From Orobanche coerulescens (lineage: Eukaryota; Streptophyta; Magnoliopsida; Lamiales; Orobanchaceae), in the NCBI GenBank assembly GCA_033398695.1, contig CM065806.1:39271001-39335000 (forward strand): 64,000 nucleotides of DNA, given 5' to 3'. A program made the position numbers and the translations under genes. This document shows, piece by piece, positions 8,373 to 20,477 of this stretch (positions are counted from its first letter, which is position 1; each line of letters starts with the position of its first letter). The notes under the pieces were generated by a model. It did no database searches, was not told the DNA's origin, and was given only the letters and a program-made list of their open reading frames with translations.

Positions 8373-9789
8373 TGTAACACCCCCAAATCCCATTGGGTTA
8401 TTACAGTGCCGTGGACCCCACACCAGGTGATCCACCAGGCGAACACGACTAAATTACAACAACCTGACCAAAATAGGAAATCACAGACCCTACTATGACG
8501 TCCGACATACTATTCCGATATGGAATTTCAACGACAAGAATGGGTCTACATGGCCAAAATAAAAATACAACAACATCAACGAGCCTTGCTCGGATAATAC
8601 AAAATGACAACGACTAAACAAAAATGGGAGTACTCCAACTGTCTGACCAACATGAACACCAAAATATCTCGGACTAGTATCGCTCGAATGCCTCGTCGCC
8701 TTCGTCATGCCCCTGTGTCTCAACTCTCTCCTCGCAAGTACCTAAAACATGAAAACATGTTCCGCCCCCACGGGGTCAGCCATCCAGTATAATGAATATC
8801 AAGTACATGCACAACATGATATGCATCCAAAGGCAGAATAAATAGTACAACAATGGTAGTACGAGATGCTCACAAACCAAAGTAAGAATCGAGCATTCGT
8901 GGAATATTATGCCCATGGCATACGATCAATACCTGCTCAATAGGTTAGAACATAAGTGCCCAACGGCGAAACATCAATATAGAACACAACGATACATTAC
9001 CCGAAGGTAAATCAATCCAACGCTGAAATAAATAAGGATCACAATGCCCGAAGGCTCAAACGGAAATACCGATACATCACAATGGCCTGAAAGCCCTCAG
9101 CCGAAGCTGCCAAAATATCACGATGGCCTGAAAGCCGAACAGCCCGAAGCTGTAAATCATCATAATACAGATCTCAAAGAAACAAACATGACTGTCGAAC
9201 ATACCCCTCAGGCGTATGAACTCTTAATCACAAAACGTCGAACACATCCACACATTTAAATGGACTATGAACGAACAAAATTGTATGGCTCAACGATGGA
9301 CATCACAGTACGCCCGATCCGAATATGTGTCAGTGCACATGTCCACCCCGTATACGGAATCCAGGATATACGTGGGACAATGTACCTAATTAGCCTCAAC
9401 GAACTACGTCTCGTGTGCACAGCCTTTCACGGAAAATATTCACGCATGACTATATATGTGCCCGGCTAAAAATCCTACACAATATCCAATCGGAACGTAG
9501 ATATGACTCCGGATATGTCACGATACAACATGACAACGAAACTCAAAGGATAACACATCCAATACGGATCATACGACTCACCAAGTGAACGATGACACAC
9601 GAATAATGAAAGATCGACACGACCAATGATATTCCAAACAACTATCCTGGGATCAAAATCCCTAAGGACCGATTAACACGAGCAACGATCACAACACAAC
9701 AGTTCGGGAAATCCTCAACCTTCAACGATCACAAAGTTACCGAGTTCACAAGAATAATAGTGTGCTGCCTTGAATCGGTCAACACGACA

Positions 9790-10110
9790 ATAATAATTCA
9801 ACGGATGGGAATTATCGTTGATAATCCCAATTCAATACTTCGATTACCGTAGAATGGCCAATCGATAACAATTATACAATGGATGGGAATTATCTTTTTG
9901 ACAACGGGTGGAAATTATATTTGATAATCCCAATTCAATATATCAATTACCGTTAGAGCGGACAATCGATAATAATTATACAACGGATGGGAATTATCTT
10001 TGATAATCCCAATTCAATATATCGATAACCTTCAGAACGGTTAACCGATAACAATTGTACAACGGATGTCTCGGCACCTTTAATCGGTTACGATAACGAA
10101 GATGATAATC
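9790..10110. repeat. Tandem units with GGATGGGAATTATC
   Basis: Three to four diverged units repeat ACAACGGATGGGAATTATC and then GATAATCCCAATTCAATA, about 90-100 bp apart. GGGAATTATC and GATAATCCC are nearly self-complementary, so each unit could fold. The sister block lies at 15425-15745. Confidence 0.7.
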
Positions 10111-10689
10111 GAATACGCCGATGCCTTCAATCGCCAAAACGACATCAATAGAAAACACCGATATCAATAACGATTCACAAAAAAATATCTTGATGGAACA
10201 TCAATCAATAACAACAATCGATACGTCGATGCCGCGAACCGCTATCAATATCTCAAAGGAACATCAATTAACAATAACAATCGATATGTCGATACCGCGA
10301 ACCGCTATCGACAACAATATTACCAACAAGTATCGCAATGCCTTAAATCGCCATTTACGAACAACAATAATATTTGGCATAATTTGTCAAGGGTATCGTA
10401 TCAAACAATCCCGATATCAACAAATCACAAAGAGACCAAGTCTCGAAATGATACACACATTCATACACATACATGATAACATTAATCTCATTGACAAAGA
10501 TAAGTATAAAACTTGCCTCAAACCGAAGGCGTGAAAGTCCTTCCACGATCAACGTCCTACCACGAATCGATCAACGCGTCCTCCGTCAATCACAAGCACT
10601 CGAACAACCTTGAATGAAATACAATTCATCCGATAACACGATATCGACCGAAAACGACATAATAGATAATTCCAACACGGACACATACT

Positions 10690-10925
10690 ATACTCGTATT
10701 AATCCGTATACATACGTGTATATATATATATATACAACTCATATATATATCAATACATAAAACACACAACACACACAGCAGGCTATATATATATATTACA
10801 TAAAACACACAACACACACAGCAGGCTATATATATATATTACATAAAACACACAACACACACAGCAGGCTATATATATATATATCTATTTACACCATACA
10901 CACAGTATATATATATATAACACAC
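10690..10925. repeat. TA/CA microsatellite with three 43-bp units
   Basis: Units starting ACATAAAACACACAACACAC recur at 10755, 10798 and 10841, each ending GCAGGCTATATATATATATT. They are embedded in (TA)n. The same array is at about 16391-16560 in the sister LTR. Confidence 0.9.
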
Positions 10926-11819
10926 ACAACACAAAGGCTTACCCGGAAAAGTCTATCGGCCGGGCAACCTTCGCCGAAATCCGGTCAGAAAATAACTCTC
11001 CTGCTGGAACTCGGCCGCCGGAAAAACTGACCCGCCGGACTTCGTCCAACTCCGGTCCGTTTCCGTATATGGCCGGTTTTCACCATCTCCGTTTGTAACT
11101 CTTCGCCGGAAGTATGACAAACCTCCGTTCCGCCGTCCGTTCCGGACAAAAACCACCTCGCCGGAAATAATGGAGTTCCGCATCCATGGCCGGAAACCAT
11201 GAAGACGCCGGATACCCGAGCTCCGCCTCGCCGGAAGAAAAAAAAATAATATCGGAACAGTTCAGTTCGACCGGATTTACAATGCCTTCCGGTTCGGAAA
11301 TTCCGATCGGCCGCCGCCGAGCTCCAGTCGCCGCCAGAGACGTCGGCCCTACCTCCGGTCGCCGGAAAAAATGGAGAAGCTGGTGCCTGCTCCGTCTCGC
11401 CGGAAAAAGAAGAAAAATGCCGGAACACGTCGACCGGGTTTGCAGCCTTCCGGTTCGGAAATTCCGACCAGGCCGTCGCCGAGCTCCGGTCGCGAGCCGC
11501 CTGCCGTCGCCGAACTCTATCTCGCCGGAAAAAAAACGGAGAAACCGGCCGCCCGTCCTCAAGCTCCACCTTGCCGAAAAAATGACGGAGAGAGATGGAG
11601 AGTAGAGAGGGAGGACGAGAGGGAGAGAACGGAGGGAGAGAAGGCAAGAAAATGAGGGAGGGGACGAGCAGGCTGGAAGAAGAAGAAAAAGAAAAAAAAA
11701 ATAGTGAGAGAGGGAGGGGATGACGAGAGAGATGATGATGTTGAGGGATGATTAGTAATGATATTATATATATATACATAACATGGCATGAGGGAGAAAT
11801 GTATGAGGAGGGAGAGAGG

Positions 11820-11870
11820 AATTCACGTGGGGTGATGACAAAGTTGACAACTTTATATATATATATATAA
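11820..11870 (-). promoter_or_regulatory. Putative LTR promoter (TATA and CACGTG G-box)
   Basis: On the element strand a run of TATATATA with a following AAAG (about 11855-11870) lies roughly 340 bp inside the LTR start and is followed by CACGTG at about 11825 and then a CT-rich leader. This position fits U3/R of a Gypsy LTR. The exact start site is inferred. The equivalent block in the other LTR is at about 17465-17515. Confidence 0.45.
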
Positions 11871-12205
11871 AAAGATACCACAAAGATACCCTCGCGGCGA
11901 AAGAACGCCCACCACCTACCACGCACACGACGTAACCTCGCGCGTAACGCATTTAATCGCAACAAATTAGCGCACGTAATGCTACACGAAGGTGACGCTA
12001 TGGCTATAAACTTAGCCAAAATTCCAAACTCGCCAAGAACAACCAAACGATTTAAACCAAACCGATTTACTTAATAAATATTTCGATCCCGAAATATTTT
12101 AATACAATATAAATTGTATTGGTCCAAACAACAACACTTGTACAATTCCAAATGAATACGTACAACTCAACAAGAATAAAAAAAAAAATTACCCTGGATA
12201 TTACA

Positions 12206-12225
12206 TACTCCCCTTAAAAAGAGTT
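12206..12225 (-). other. Polypurine tract of the gag-only element
   Basis: On the minus strand TCTTTTTAAGGGGAGTA directly precedes the LTR start. It resembles the Tekay tract at 26181-26200 (TTTTTAGGAAGGAAGGA), so it marks the plus-strand priming site and the element's orientation. Confidence 0.6.
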
Positions 12226-12949
12226 TCGTCCCTCAAACTCGCATGCATGTTGGGGCACGGACTATCCATCGTGATAAGAAAACAACATCTCGGGAATACT
12301 CCTCAATACGAGCAATTCCGCCTAAGCAATCTGGCCGACCCCACGGTCCCCACGTCTCCTCCGCCCGAACAGGCGAAAAAATCAAGTGATAAAGACACTC
12401 AACCAAATGCGAGATTAGCCGAATCATGACTCTCCGCTAGAGACCACCAGAAGTCGCACCACAAAAGAAAAATAACAACACAGACATAGTCCCTGGACTA
12501 TATCGAACGCACGCCCAAGTCCTCACGACTTGACGTCTCGAATCACAATGAACGATTACCCAGATCATCAAAAATATCTCTGCACAGGACCAGCAGGAAA
12601 GGAAATCACATCAAATGACTCAAGTGTCAAGATTCTCAGATACAAGGAGAACAAGATAGATCAATAATAAATAGCTCACAACCGCAATATTAAAATAAAG
12701 ACCGAGTCAAACATCAATCCGAGAGACAAGAAAAATACAGATCAAGGCTACATCTCAAATGTACCCGGAATCCACATCCTCCAGATCATCGAGTTCCTCG
12801 ATCTCATCGACTCGAGGAAGACCCTAATCTGAACTCGCTACTTCCCCTCGGGTGTCCATACCTCTGGCTCTCGAAGCCCGATATGACCCCTTGGATGAAG
12901 TACGGACTGAAGTGACAAAATCTCTCGAGGCCCATGAGCTCTCTCGAGA

Positions 12950-13552
12950 CCTACTGGCACTAGAACTCATGCAGTATTCTGAAGGTGTTCCCACCTCCGA
13001 CACAGAAAATAAATAATAGCTGGCACCGTACATCGAGTACTAACATGCCCTGCTGAATCACAGTTAAAACAAATAACAGTCGAACTCGTCGCCTGGAAGA
13101 AAATACTTTCCCAGTACGAAGCCGACTAGGAAATGACCTCTTGGACGTCGGAGCTCGATGTCCCTCTGAACGAATCGGCATCCTAGTCCTCTCACCAGAA
13201 GAAAACTGAGGGATCCTTCTGAGTAAGCTCTTCGATCGAAAGCTCTGTTCCACGAGCCTTCTCGATGAATTCGCTAAGTGAACTACAATTGTGATTGAAC
13301 AACTGCATTCTCAACCGCGGGTTCAACCTCCGACAACTTGGCTTCACGAAGTGGAGCCAGATAATACCTCTCTAACATGAGAGTCTTGAACCCGATCCAA
13401 ACACAATCACGATCGGTGGGTCCTCGAGCACGACTCTGAAAATGATTCGTCAGCCACCAAATTATTGGTACGAGGTTTCGGGTGTCGGCCCACTCTGCGG
13501 CCTCTACCCCCTCTGTCACGTCCTCTTTCCAGACTGGAAGAATAACGTTCAA
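12950..13552 (-). pseudogene. Degenerate Gypsy Gag with CCHC zinc knuckle
   Basis: Minus strand. The 13552-13283 frame holds a retrotransposon-gag style stretch: WIGFKTLMLERYYLAPLREA then KLSEVE, matching the family's W..F...F...Y.P..LR..K..EF pattern. About 250 bp further on, in another frame (about 13028-13072), lies CFNCDSAGHVSTRC, a complete C-x2-C-x4-H-x4-C knuckle. No protease, RT or integrase follows; sequence down to 12226 shows none. Frameshifts separate the two parts, so Gag itself is probably not made intact. Confidence 0.65.
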
Positions 13553-13996
13553 TTATGACCACAACACAATTACACCTCAACGGCCAGAATGCTAGGTCAC
13601 CGCCAAGCATGAGTATACATACTCAACAGATAAACGATCACATCGATCACGCTAATCATAGCCGATACAGAGCCCACACGCTCCAAAGCAAATAATCATA
13701 AATCAATCGCACCCGATCGTCACATACAAGTGTCAACAAAACAGGTTTAATCAATGACATAATGAATGTATGCACATAAAAGAGAATAGAGTCCTTACAC
13801 AGGTCATACGAAGCTTCGAGGTCTTGCGATACTAGTCTTCACTGACGACGACTCGATGAAAGAATGACTCATACAGTCGTCCAACTATCACGACTCACAA
13901 AACCCGACTGTCCAGATTGTCATAACCTGACAGCCCCGCTACTACCGCCTTGGTAGAGCCACATAACACACAAGCCAGGGTATCTCACAACCCAAC

Positions 13997-14008
13997 GCTC
14001 TGATACCA
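13997..14008 (-). other. Primer-binding site of the gag-only element
   Basis: On the minus strand TGGTATCAGAGC follows the LTR end by five bases (GAAGA). It is a perfect 12-base match to the usual initiator tRNA-Met complement. Confidence 0.85.
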
Positions 14009-14013
14009 TCTTC

Positions 14014-17000
14014 TGTAACACCCCCAAATCCCATTGGGTTATTACAGTGCCGTGGACCCCACACCAGGTGATCCACCAGGCGAACACGACTAAAATACAA
14101 CAACCTGACCAAAATAGGAAATCACAGACCCTACTATGACGTCCGACATACTATTCCGATATGGAATTTCAACGACAAGAATGGGTCTACATGGCCAAAA
14201 TAAAAATACAACAACATCAACGAGCCTTGCTCGGATAATACAAAATGACAACGACTGAACAAAAATGGGAGTACTCCAACTGTCTGACCAACATGAACAC
14301 CAAAATATCTCGGACTAGTATCGCTCGAATGCCTCGTCGCCTTCGTCATGCCCCTGTGTCTCAACTCTCTCCTCGCAAGTACCTAAAACATGAAAACATG
14401 TTCCGCCACTGGGTCACCATCCAAAGATAATGAATATCAAGTACATGCACAACATGATATGCATCCAAAGGCAGAATAAATAGTACAACAATGGTAGTAC
14501 GAGATGCTCACAAACCAAAGTAAGAATCGAGCATTCGTGGAATATTATGCCCATGGCATACGATCAATACCTGCTCAATAGGTTAGAACATAAGTGCCCA
14601 ACGGCGAAACATCAATATAGAACACAACGATACATTACCCGAAGGTAAATCAATCCAACGCTGAAATAAATAAGGATCACAATGCCCGAAGGCTCAAACG
14701 GAAATACCGATACATCACAATGGCCTGAAAGCCCTCAAATTAAGCCGCCAAAATATCACGATGGCTCGAAAGCCGAACACTTCAAGTCGTAAATCATCAT
14801 AATACAGATCTCAAAGAAACAAACATGACTGTCGAACATACCCCTCAGGCGTATGAACTCTTAATCACAAAACGTCGAACACATCCACACATTTAAATGG
14901 ACTATGAACGAACAAAATTGTATGGCTCAACGATGGACATCACAGTACGCCCGATCCGAATATGTGTCAGTGCACATGTCCACCCCGTATACGGAATCCA
15001 GGATATACGTGGGACAATGTACCTAATTAGCCTCAACGAACTACGTCTCGTGTGCACAGCCTTTCACGGAAAATATTCACGCATGACTATATATGTGCCC
15101 GGCTAAAAATCCTACACAATATACAATCGGAACGTAGATATGACTCAGGATATGTCACGATACAACATGACAACGAAACTCAAAGGATAACACATCCAAT
15201 ACGGATCATACGACTCACCAAGTGAACGATGACACACGAATAATGAAAGATCGACACGACCAATGATATTCCAAACAACTATACTGGGATAAATATCCAT
15301 AAGTACAGATTAACACGAGCAACGATCAAAACACAACGATTGGGAAATCCTCAACCTTCAACGATCACAAAGTTACCGAGTTCACAAGAATAATAGTGTC
15401 TTGAATCGGTCAACACGACAATAATAATTCAACGGATGGGAATTATCGTTGATAATCCCAATTCAATACTTCGATTACCGTAGAATGGCCAATCGATAAC
15501 AATTATACAATGGATGGGAATTATCTTTTTGACAACGGGTGGAAATTATATTTGATAATCCCAATTCAATATATCAATTACCGTTAGAGCGGACAATCGA
15601 TAATAATTATACAACGGATGGGAATTATCTTTGATAATCCCAATTCAATATATCGATAACCTTCAGAACGGTTAACCGATAACAATTGTACAACGGATGT
15701 CTCGGCACCTTTAATCGGTTACCGATAACGAAGATGATAATCGAATACGTCGATGCCTTCAATCGGCCAAAACGACATCAATAGAAAAACACTGATATCA
15801 ATAACGACGATTCACAAAAAAAATATCTTGATGGAACATCAATCAATAACAACAATCGATACGTCGATGCCGCGAACCGGCTATCAATATCTCAAAGGAA
15901 CATCAATTAACAATAACAATCGATATGTCGATACCGCGAACCGGCTATCGACAACAATATTACCAACAAGTATCGCAATGCCTTAAATCGGCCATTTACG
16001 AACAACAATAATATTTGGCATAATTTGCAAGGTATCGTATCAAACAATCCCGATATCAACAAATCACAAAGAGACTGTCTCAAATGATACACACATTCAT
16101 ACACATACATGATAACATTAACTCGTTGACCAAGACAAGTATAAAACTTGCCTCAAACCGAAGGCGTGAAAGTCCTTCCACGATCAACGTCCTACCACGA
16201 ATCGATCAACGCGTCCTCCGTCAATCACAAGCACTCGAACAACCTTGAATGAAATACAATTCATCCGATAACACGATATCGACCGAAAACGACATAATAG
16301 ATAATTCCAACACGGACACATACTATACTCGTATTAATCCGTATACATACGTGTATATATATATATATACAACTCATATATATATCAATACATAAAACAC
16401 ACAACACACACAGCAGGCTATATATATATATTACATAAAACACACAACACACACAGCAGGCTATATATATATATTACATAAAACACACAACACACACAGC
16501 AGGCTATATATATATATATCTATTTACACCATACACACAGTATATATATATATATAACACACACAACACAAAGGCTTACCCGGAAAAGTCTATCGGCCGG
16601 GCAACCTTCGCCGAAATCCGGTCAGAAAATAACTCTCCTGCTGGAACTCGGCCGCCGGAAAAACTGACCCGCCGGACTTCGTCCAACTCCGGTCCGTTTC
16701 CGTATATGGCCGGTTTTCACCATCTCCGTTTGTAACTCTTCGCCGGAAGTATGACAAACCTCCGTTCCGCCGTCCGTTCCGGACAAAAACCACCTCGCCG
16801 GAAATAATGGAGTTCCGCATCCATGGCCGGAAACCATGAAGACGCCGGATACCCGAGCTCCGCCTCGCCGGAAGAAAGAAAAAAAAATAATATCGGAACA
16901 GTTCAGTTCGACCGGATTTACAATGCCTTCCGGTTCGGAAATTCCGATCGGCCGCCGCCGAGCTCCAGTCGCCGCCAGAGACGTCGGCCCTACCTCCGGT

Positions 17001-17873
17001 CGCCGGAAAAAATGGAGAAGCTGGTGCCTACTCCGTCTCGCCGGAAAAAGAAGAAAAATGCCGGAACACGTCGACCGGGTTTGCAGCCTTTCGGTTCGGA
17101 AATTCCGACCAGGCCGTCGCCGAGCTCCGGTCGCGAGCCGCCTGCCGTCGCCGAACTCTATCTCGCCGGAAAAAAAACGGAGAAACCGGCCGCCCGTCCT
17201 CAAGCTCCACCTTGCCGAAAAAATGACGGAGAGAGATGGAGAGTAGAGAGGGAGGACGAGAGGGAGAGAACGGAGGGAGAGAAGGCAAGAAAATGAGGGA
17301 GGGGACGAGCAGGCTGGAAGAAGAAGAAAAAGAAAAAAAAAAATAGTGAGAGAGGGAGGGGATGACGAGAGAGATGATGATGTTGAGGGATGATTAGTAA
17401 TGATATTATATATATATACATAACATGGCATGAGGGAGAAATGTATGAGGAGGGAGAGAGGAATTCACGTGGGGTGATGACAAAGTTGACAACTTTTATA
17501 TATATATATATAAAAAAGATACCACAAAGATACCCTCGCCCCGAAAGTTGACCACGAGGAAAGGTTCCCACCACCTACCACGCATTACGTACGTAACCTC
17601 AGGGCGTAACGTACGTAATCGCAACAAATTAGCGTACGTAATGCTACACAGGTAGCGTACGCTATGGCTATAAACTTAGCCAAAATTCCAAACTCGCCAA
17701 GCAACAACCAAACGACGAAACCAAACCGACGACCAGAATAAATATTTCGATCCCGAAATATTTTAATACAATATAAATTGTATTGGTCCAAACAACAACA
17801 CTTGTACAATTCCAAATGAATACGTACAACTCAACAGTAACACGAAAAAAAAAAATTACCCCCGGATATTACA
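14014..17873 (-). repeat. LTR of the gag-only element (5' LTR in element sense)
   Basis: 3860 bp, collinear with 8373-12205 and largely identical. Differences are clustered: the C-run/G-run hairpin is intact at 8764-8775 but altered at 14404, the 14735-14790 segment is scrambled relative to 9095-9155, and several CGGCC here read CGCC in the other copy. Confidence 0.95.
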
Positions 17874-17878
17874 CCACA

Positions 17879-18436
17879 GTAAAGAACGTTCTCAAGTACT
17901 TTGGAAGAACTAGAGATCTGGTTCTTTAATATGGAGATGAAGAACTGAATTTGATGGGCTTCATTAATTTAGACTTCCAAGGACATAAAGACGACTCAAT
18001 GTCTATTTCTGACTAAATTTTACTCTTAATGGAGGAGCAGTAACTTGGCATAGTCTAAGGCATAGCGATTCTTGATTCCACCAGTCAGGCTGAGTATCAA
18101 GAAGCCTCGGAGGCTTCTAAGGAAGGGTTTTTGGATTTAGAAGTTACTGGGTAAACTTCACGTGACACCATGTGCTACACTGCCTATTTTTGTTTTTATA
18201 TGATAACAATAGAGCGGTAGCATAGGCCGGGGAGCCTAGGTTTCATAATAATACAAAACATATTGAGAGAGAGTATCATCTCTTAAGAGAATTTGTTCGC
18301 AAAGAGATACATTGTGCTGCATAGAGTAGAGTCAGCCGACGACGTCGCTGATCCACTGACCAAGCCACTTTCTCAAATTACCTTAGAGCGTCATCTGGAG
18401 AACATGGGTATTAGATACCATAGTGTGTGGCATTAA
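17879..18436 (+). pseudogene. Copia RNase H domain and polyprotein C-terminus
   Basis: Continues the RT frame across the nested element: VKNVLKYFGRTRDLVL, then after stops the RNase H region (AILDSTSQAEYQEASEA) and the C-terminal ADDVADPLTKPLSQITLERH and LENMGIRYHSVWH. These are standard copia C-terminal motifs. Stops at about 17929 and elsewhere show decay. Confidence 0.85.
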
Positions 18437-18451
18437 GTGCAAGTGGAAGAT

Positions 18452-20433
18452 TGTTAGGAGTATGCCCTCGAATGCCACTCAGAGGTTGTTGAGTGAGGGC
18501 ATTGTACTTGTAGTTATGTAAATCATTAATATAAGGCAATTGATGTTTCTTTATTTAATGGTAGGTACTGGCATTCCGAACTCGTAAAATATATATATAG
18601 AAACTAGTCCGTGTATTTGAGAGCAAAACGTTCCACTCCTTATTGGATAAGGGGGTAGGCACTGGAAAGGCTTATAGCTCAAATACTTAATCGTTTGCAA
18701 GTCGATGAAACTTGATTGGGCGTTAAGTTTATATGAAGACTTGTATGATGTGTTCTTTGACATAGAGAGTGCCTGTCGAACACTAATGGTTAGTGGGAGC
18801 ACACGTTATAGGTATGCTAATTGGATTAGTATACTGAAACCGACTCACCCTCGATTTTTCGCACGGATTTCACTCTGGGACAGTCAATGACGGAATCGAA
18901 AGGTTGTGATAGGTATTCGTGAACTTTCGACTTGAGTATTTAGTAGGGATGTGCTTGTGATGTCAAGATTTTCATTAGAGTAGTTCGACCCTGTAAATCG
19001 AGATTCGGATGTCAACCTCGACGTGCATCTTGACGGGTAAGTAGCAGGTCTTACTGAATACCAAGATAGAATTCTTTCTCCCGTTAGTGAGCGGGTTATA
19101 TGTCATATGCGGTTATTGGCATATGAGATCATAAGTCTTTGGCTAAAGCATTGGAGCTAGTTGTATTAGATACACGAGAGCTCGATGATCTCGATTTGCA
19201 TTAATGCATGCATAACGTCAAGTACATATAGGGTTTGACTGACCGTGGCCTTATAACTTGATCGGGACATTTGAAAGAAGGGTTTATACTTATACTGGTA
19301 TTCACGACATAATGGTTCTTGAATGATCCTATCATTCGTTCTCAGTTGGGGTATAGTGTAGGCCGCCAGGCTGGTTAGGTGGTGCTACTACTCTTTGGTT
19401 CCTCCCATTGCTGACTGAGACAGACCTACCGAGTCACGCAATAGGATTGACGATGGAATGAATCAAGCTAATTCTCTCATTATGAATATTAGATATTAGA
19501 TATCTAAATTTGGGACATTAGATGTCTAAATCGATTTATTGGATAAATTGAATTACGGCCTAATGTATTAAATATATCACTGGGTGATTAATTTAATTCA
19601 TGAATATACTTATTTCTTGGAGAAATTAATTATGTTATTTTGTATTTGATATGTTTAATTAATTGGATTAATTAAATGATATAAATACATCGGAACGGAA
19701 TTGGAGTTTATCTGTTTGGACTCTCGGGAGTCCGAAACGAACCGAACTCGTCCGTTTTTCCACGGTGGCCGCCCCCCTTAGTTCCACCCACCTTCCTCTT
19801 GTCTTGTTGTTTCCATTTTATATGAAAGAACATGACTTTGTGGGGTTGGTATTCATGTGACATGAGTTGTTCACATGAGGGTATAATTTGAATAAAGGAG
19901 GAAGACTTCTCATCACTCCATACACACATATCCAATGTGAGATTGGTAGAGAGAGAATAATATTTTCTTCAAGTCTTCTTCTTGTTCATCACATTGTTCT
20001 TGAGAGTTTTCTTGGAGAAAATATCAAGATATAAAGAGAGAAAGTGAGTTATACACTTAGAGTGTTGTAATCACAAATCAATAGCTTCATCACCTAGATG
20101 TAGCCGTATCCTTGGAGGATAGCAAGGTGATCGTCATTCCGTTCGTTTCCCCTGCGCGTGGCAAGTAGAGGCGTTGTATTTTTGATGTTGGGTCATCCAA
20201 GGGCTTGGAGCACGTTGGATTTTAGGGATATACAAGTAAAGCTTGGAGAATAGCTCAAGAGAAGAAATCCATTTAATCAACGGACTACAATGGTAAGTTC
20301 CTTATATCTCTTGTGTTTTCGTTTATATATTCATATATACGTAGCTCAATCGATCCTTGTAGGGATTCAGATCGAATTAATTTTTATTTTACCGTTTCCG
20401 CTGGCCCTTCGATTTAGGCACCGAATCCCAACA
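18452..20433 (+). repeat. 3' LTR of the copia element
   Basis: Starts TGTTAGGAGTATGCC right after a purine-rich AAGTGGAAGA tract and ends ACCGAATCCCAACA. 1982 bp, at the long end for copia. It holds no coding domain. The following GATAT would be the target duplication, but the matching left flank is lost. Confidence 0.85.
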
Positions 20434-20477
20434 GATATATGGTTATGATTTATGATAATCATAAATATTACATATCG

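Larger units (their letters stand above)
8373..12205 (-). repeat. LTR of the gag-only element (3' LTR in element sense)
   Basis: 3833 bp, several times longer than most plant LTRs. On the element's own strand it starts TGTAATATCC at 12205 and ends GTGTTACA at 8373. It holds a promoter-like block (11820-11870), a CT-rich leader (11590-11750), a GC-rich block built on the CGCCGGAAA motif (10930-11590), TA/CA microsatellites (10690-10925) and about 95-bp tandem units (9790-10110). Long frames here, including one of 353 codons at 10985-12046, are compositionally biased (Ser/Phe/Pro/Arg) with no domain and are not called as genes. Confidence 0.95.
8373..17873 (-). mobile_element. Complete non-autonomous Gypsy (LARD-like, gag-only) element with 3.8-kb LTRs and target-site duplication
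   Basis: Two near-identical direct repeats (8373-12205, 3833 bp; 14014-17873, 3860 bp) flank a 1.8-kb interior. Each begins TGTAACACCCCC and ends GGATATTACA. The flanking 5-mers are both CCACA (8368-8372 and 17874-17878), the expected 5-bp target duplication. Removing the element rejoins the copia RT/RNase H frame exactly. A primer-binding site lies at 13997-14008 and a polypurine tract at about 12206-12220, both in minus orientation. The interior has only a degenerate Gag, so mobilisation needs an autonomous partner. High LTR identity suggests a recent insertion. Confidence 0.95.
5863..20433 (+). mobile_element. Degenerate Ty1/copia element, split by a nested Gypsy element
   Basis: Plus-strand copia order is visible: Gag/zinc knuckle, protease, pre-integrase and integrase, RT, then, after an interruption at 8373-17873, RNase H and a 3' LTR (18452-20433). 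Several stops and frameshifts and a deletion in RT make it defective. The 5' part is missing or rearranged at 4530-5862. The integrase string [20 protein letters not shown] and the DPLTKPL C-terminus fit the Tork/Angela-like or related copia groups; the exact lineage is not settled. Confidence 0.85.

Noticed and set aside
10985..12046. 353-codon minus-strand frame in the gag-only LTR
   Set aside because: Ser/Phe/Pro/Arg-rich sequence from CT-rich and CGCCGGAAA-rich DNA, frameshifted in the sister LTR (269 codons) and without any domain; treated as biased non-coding sequence.
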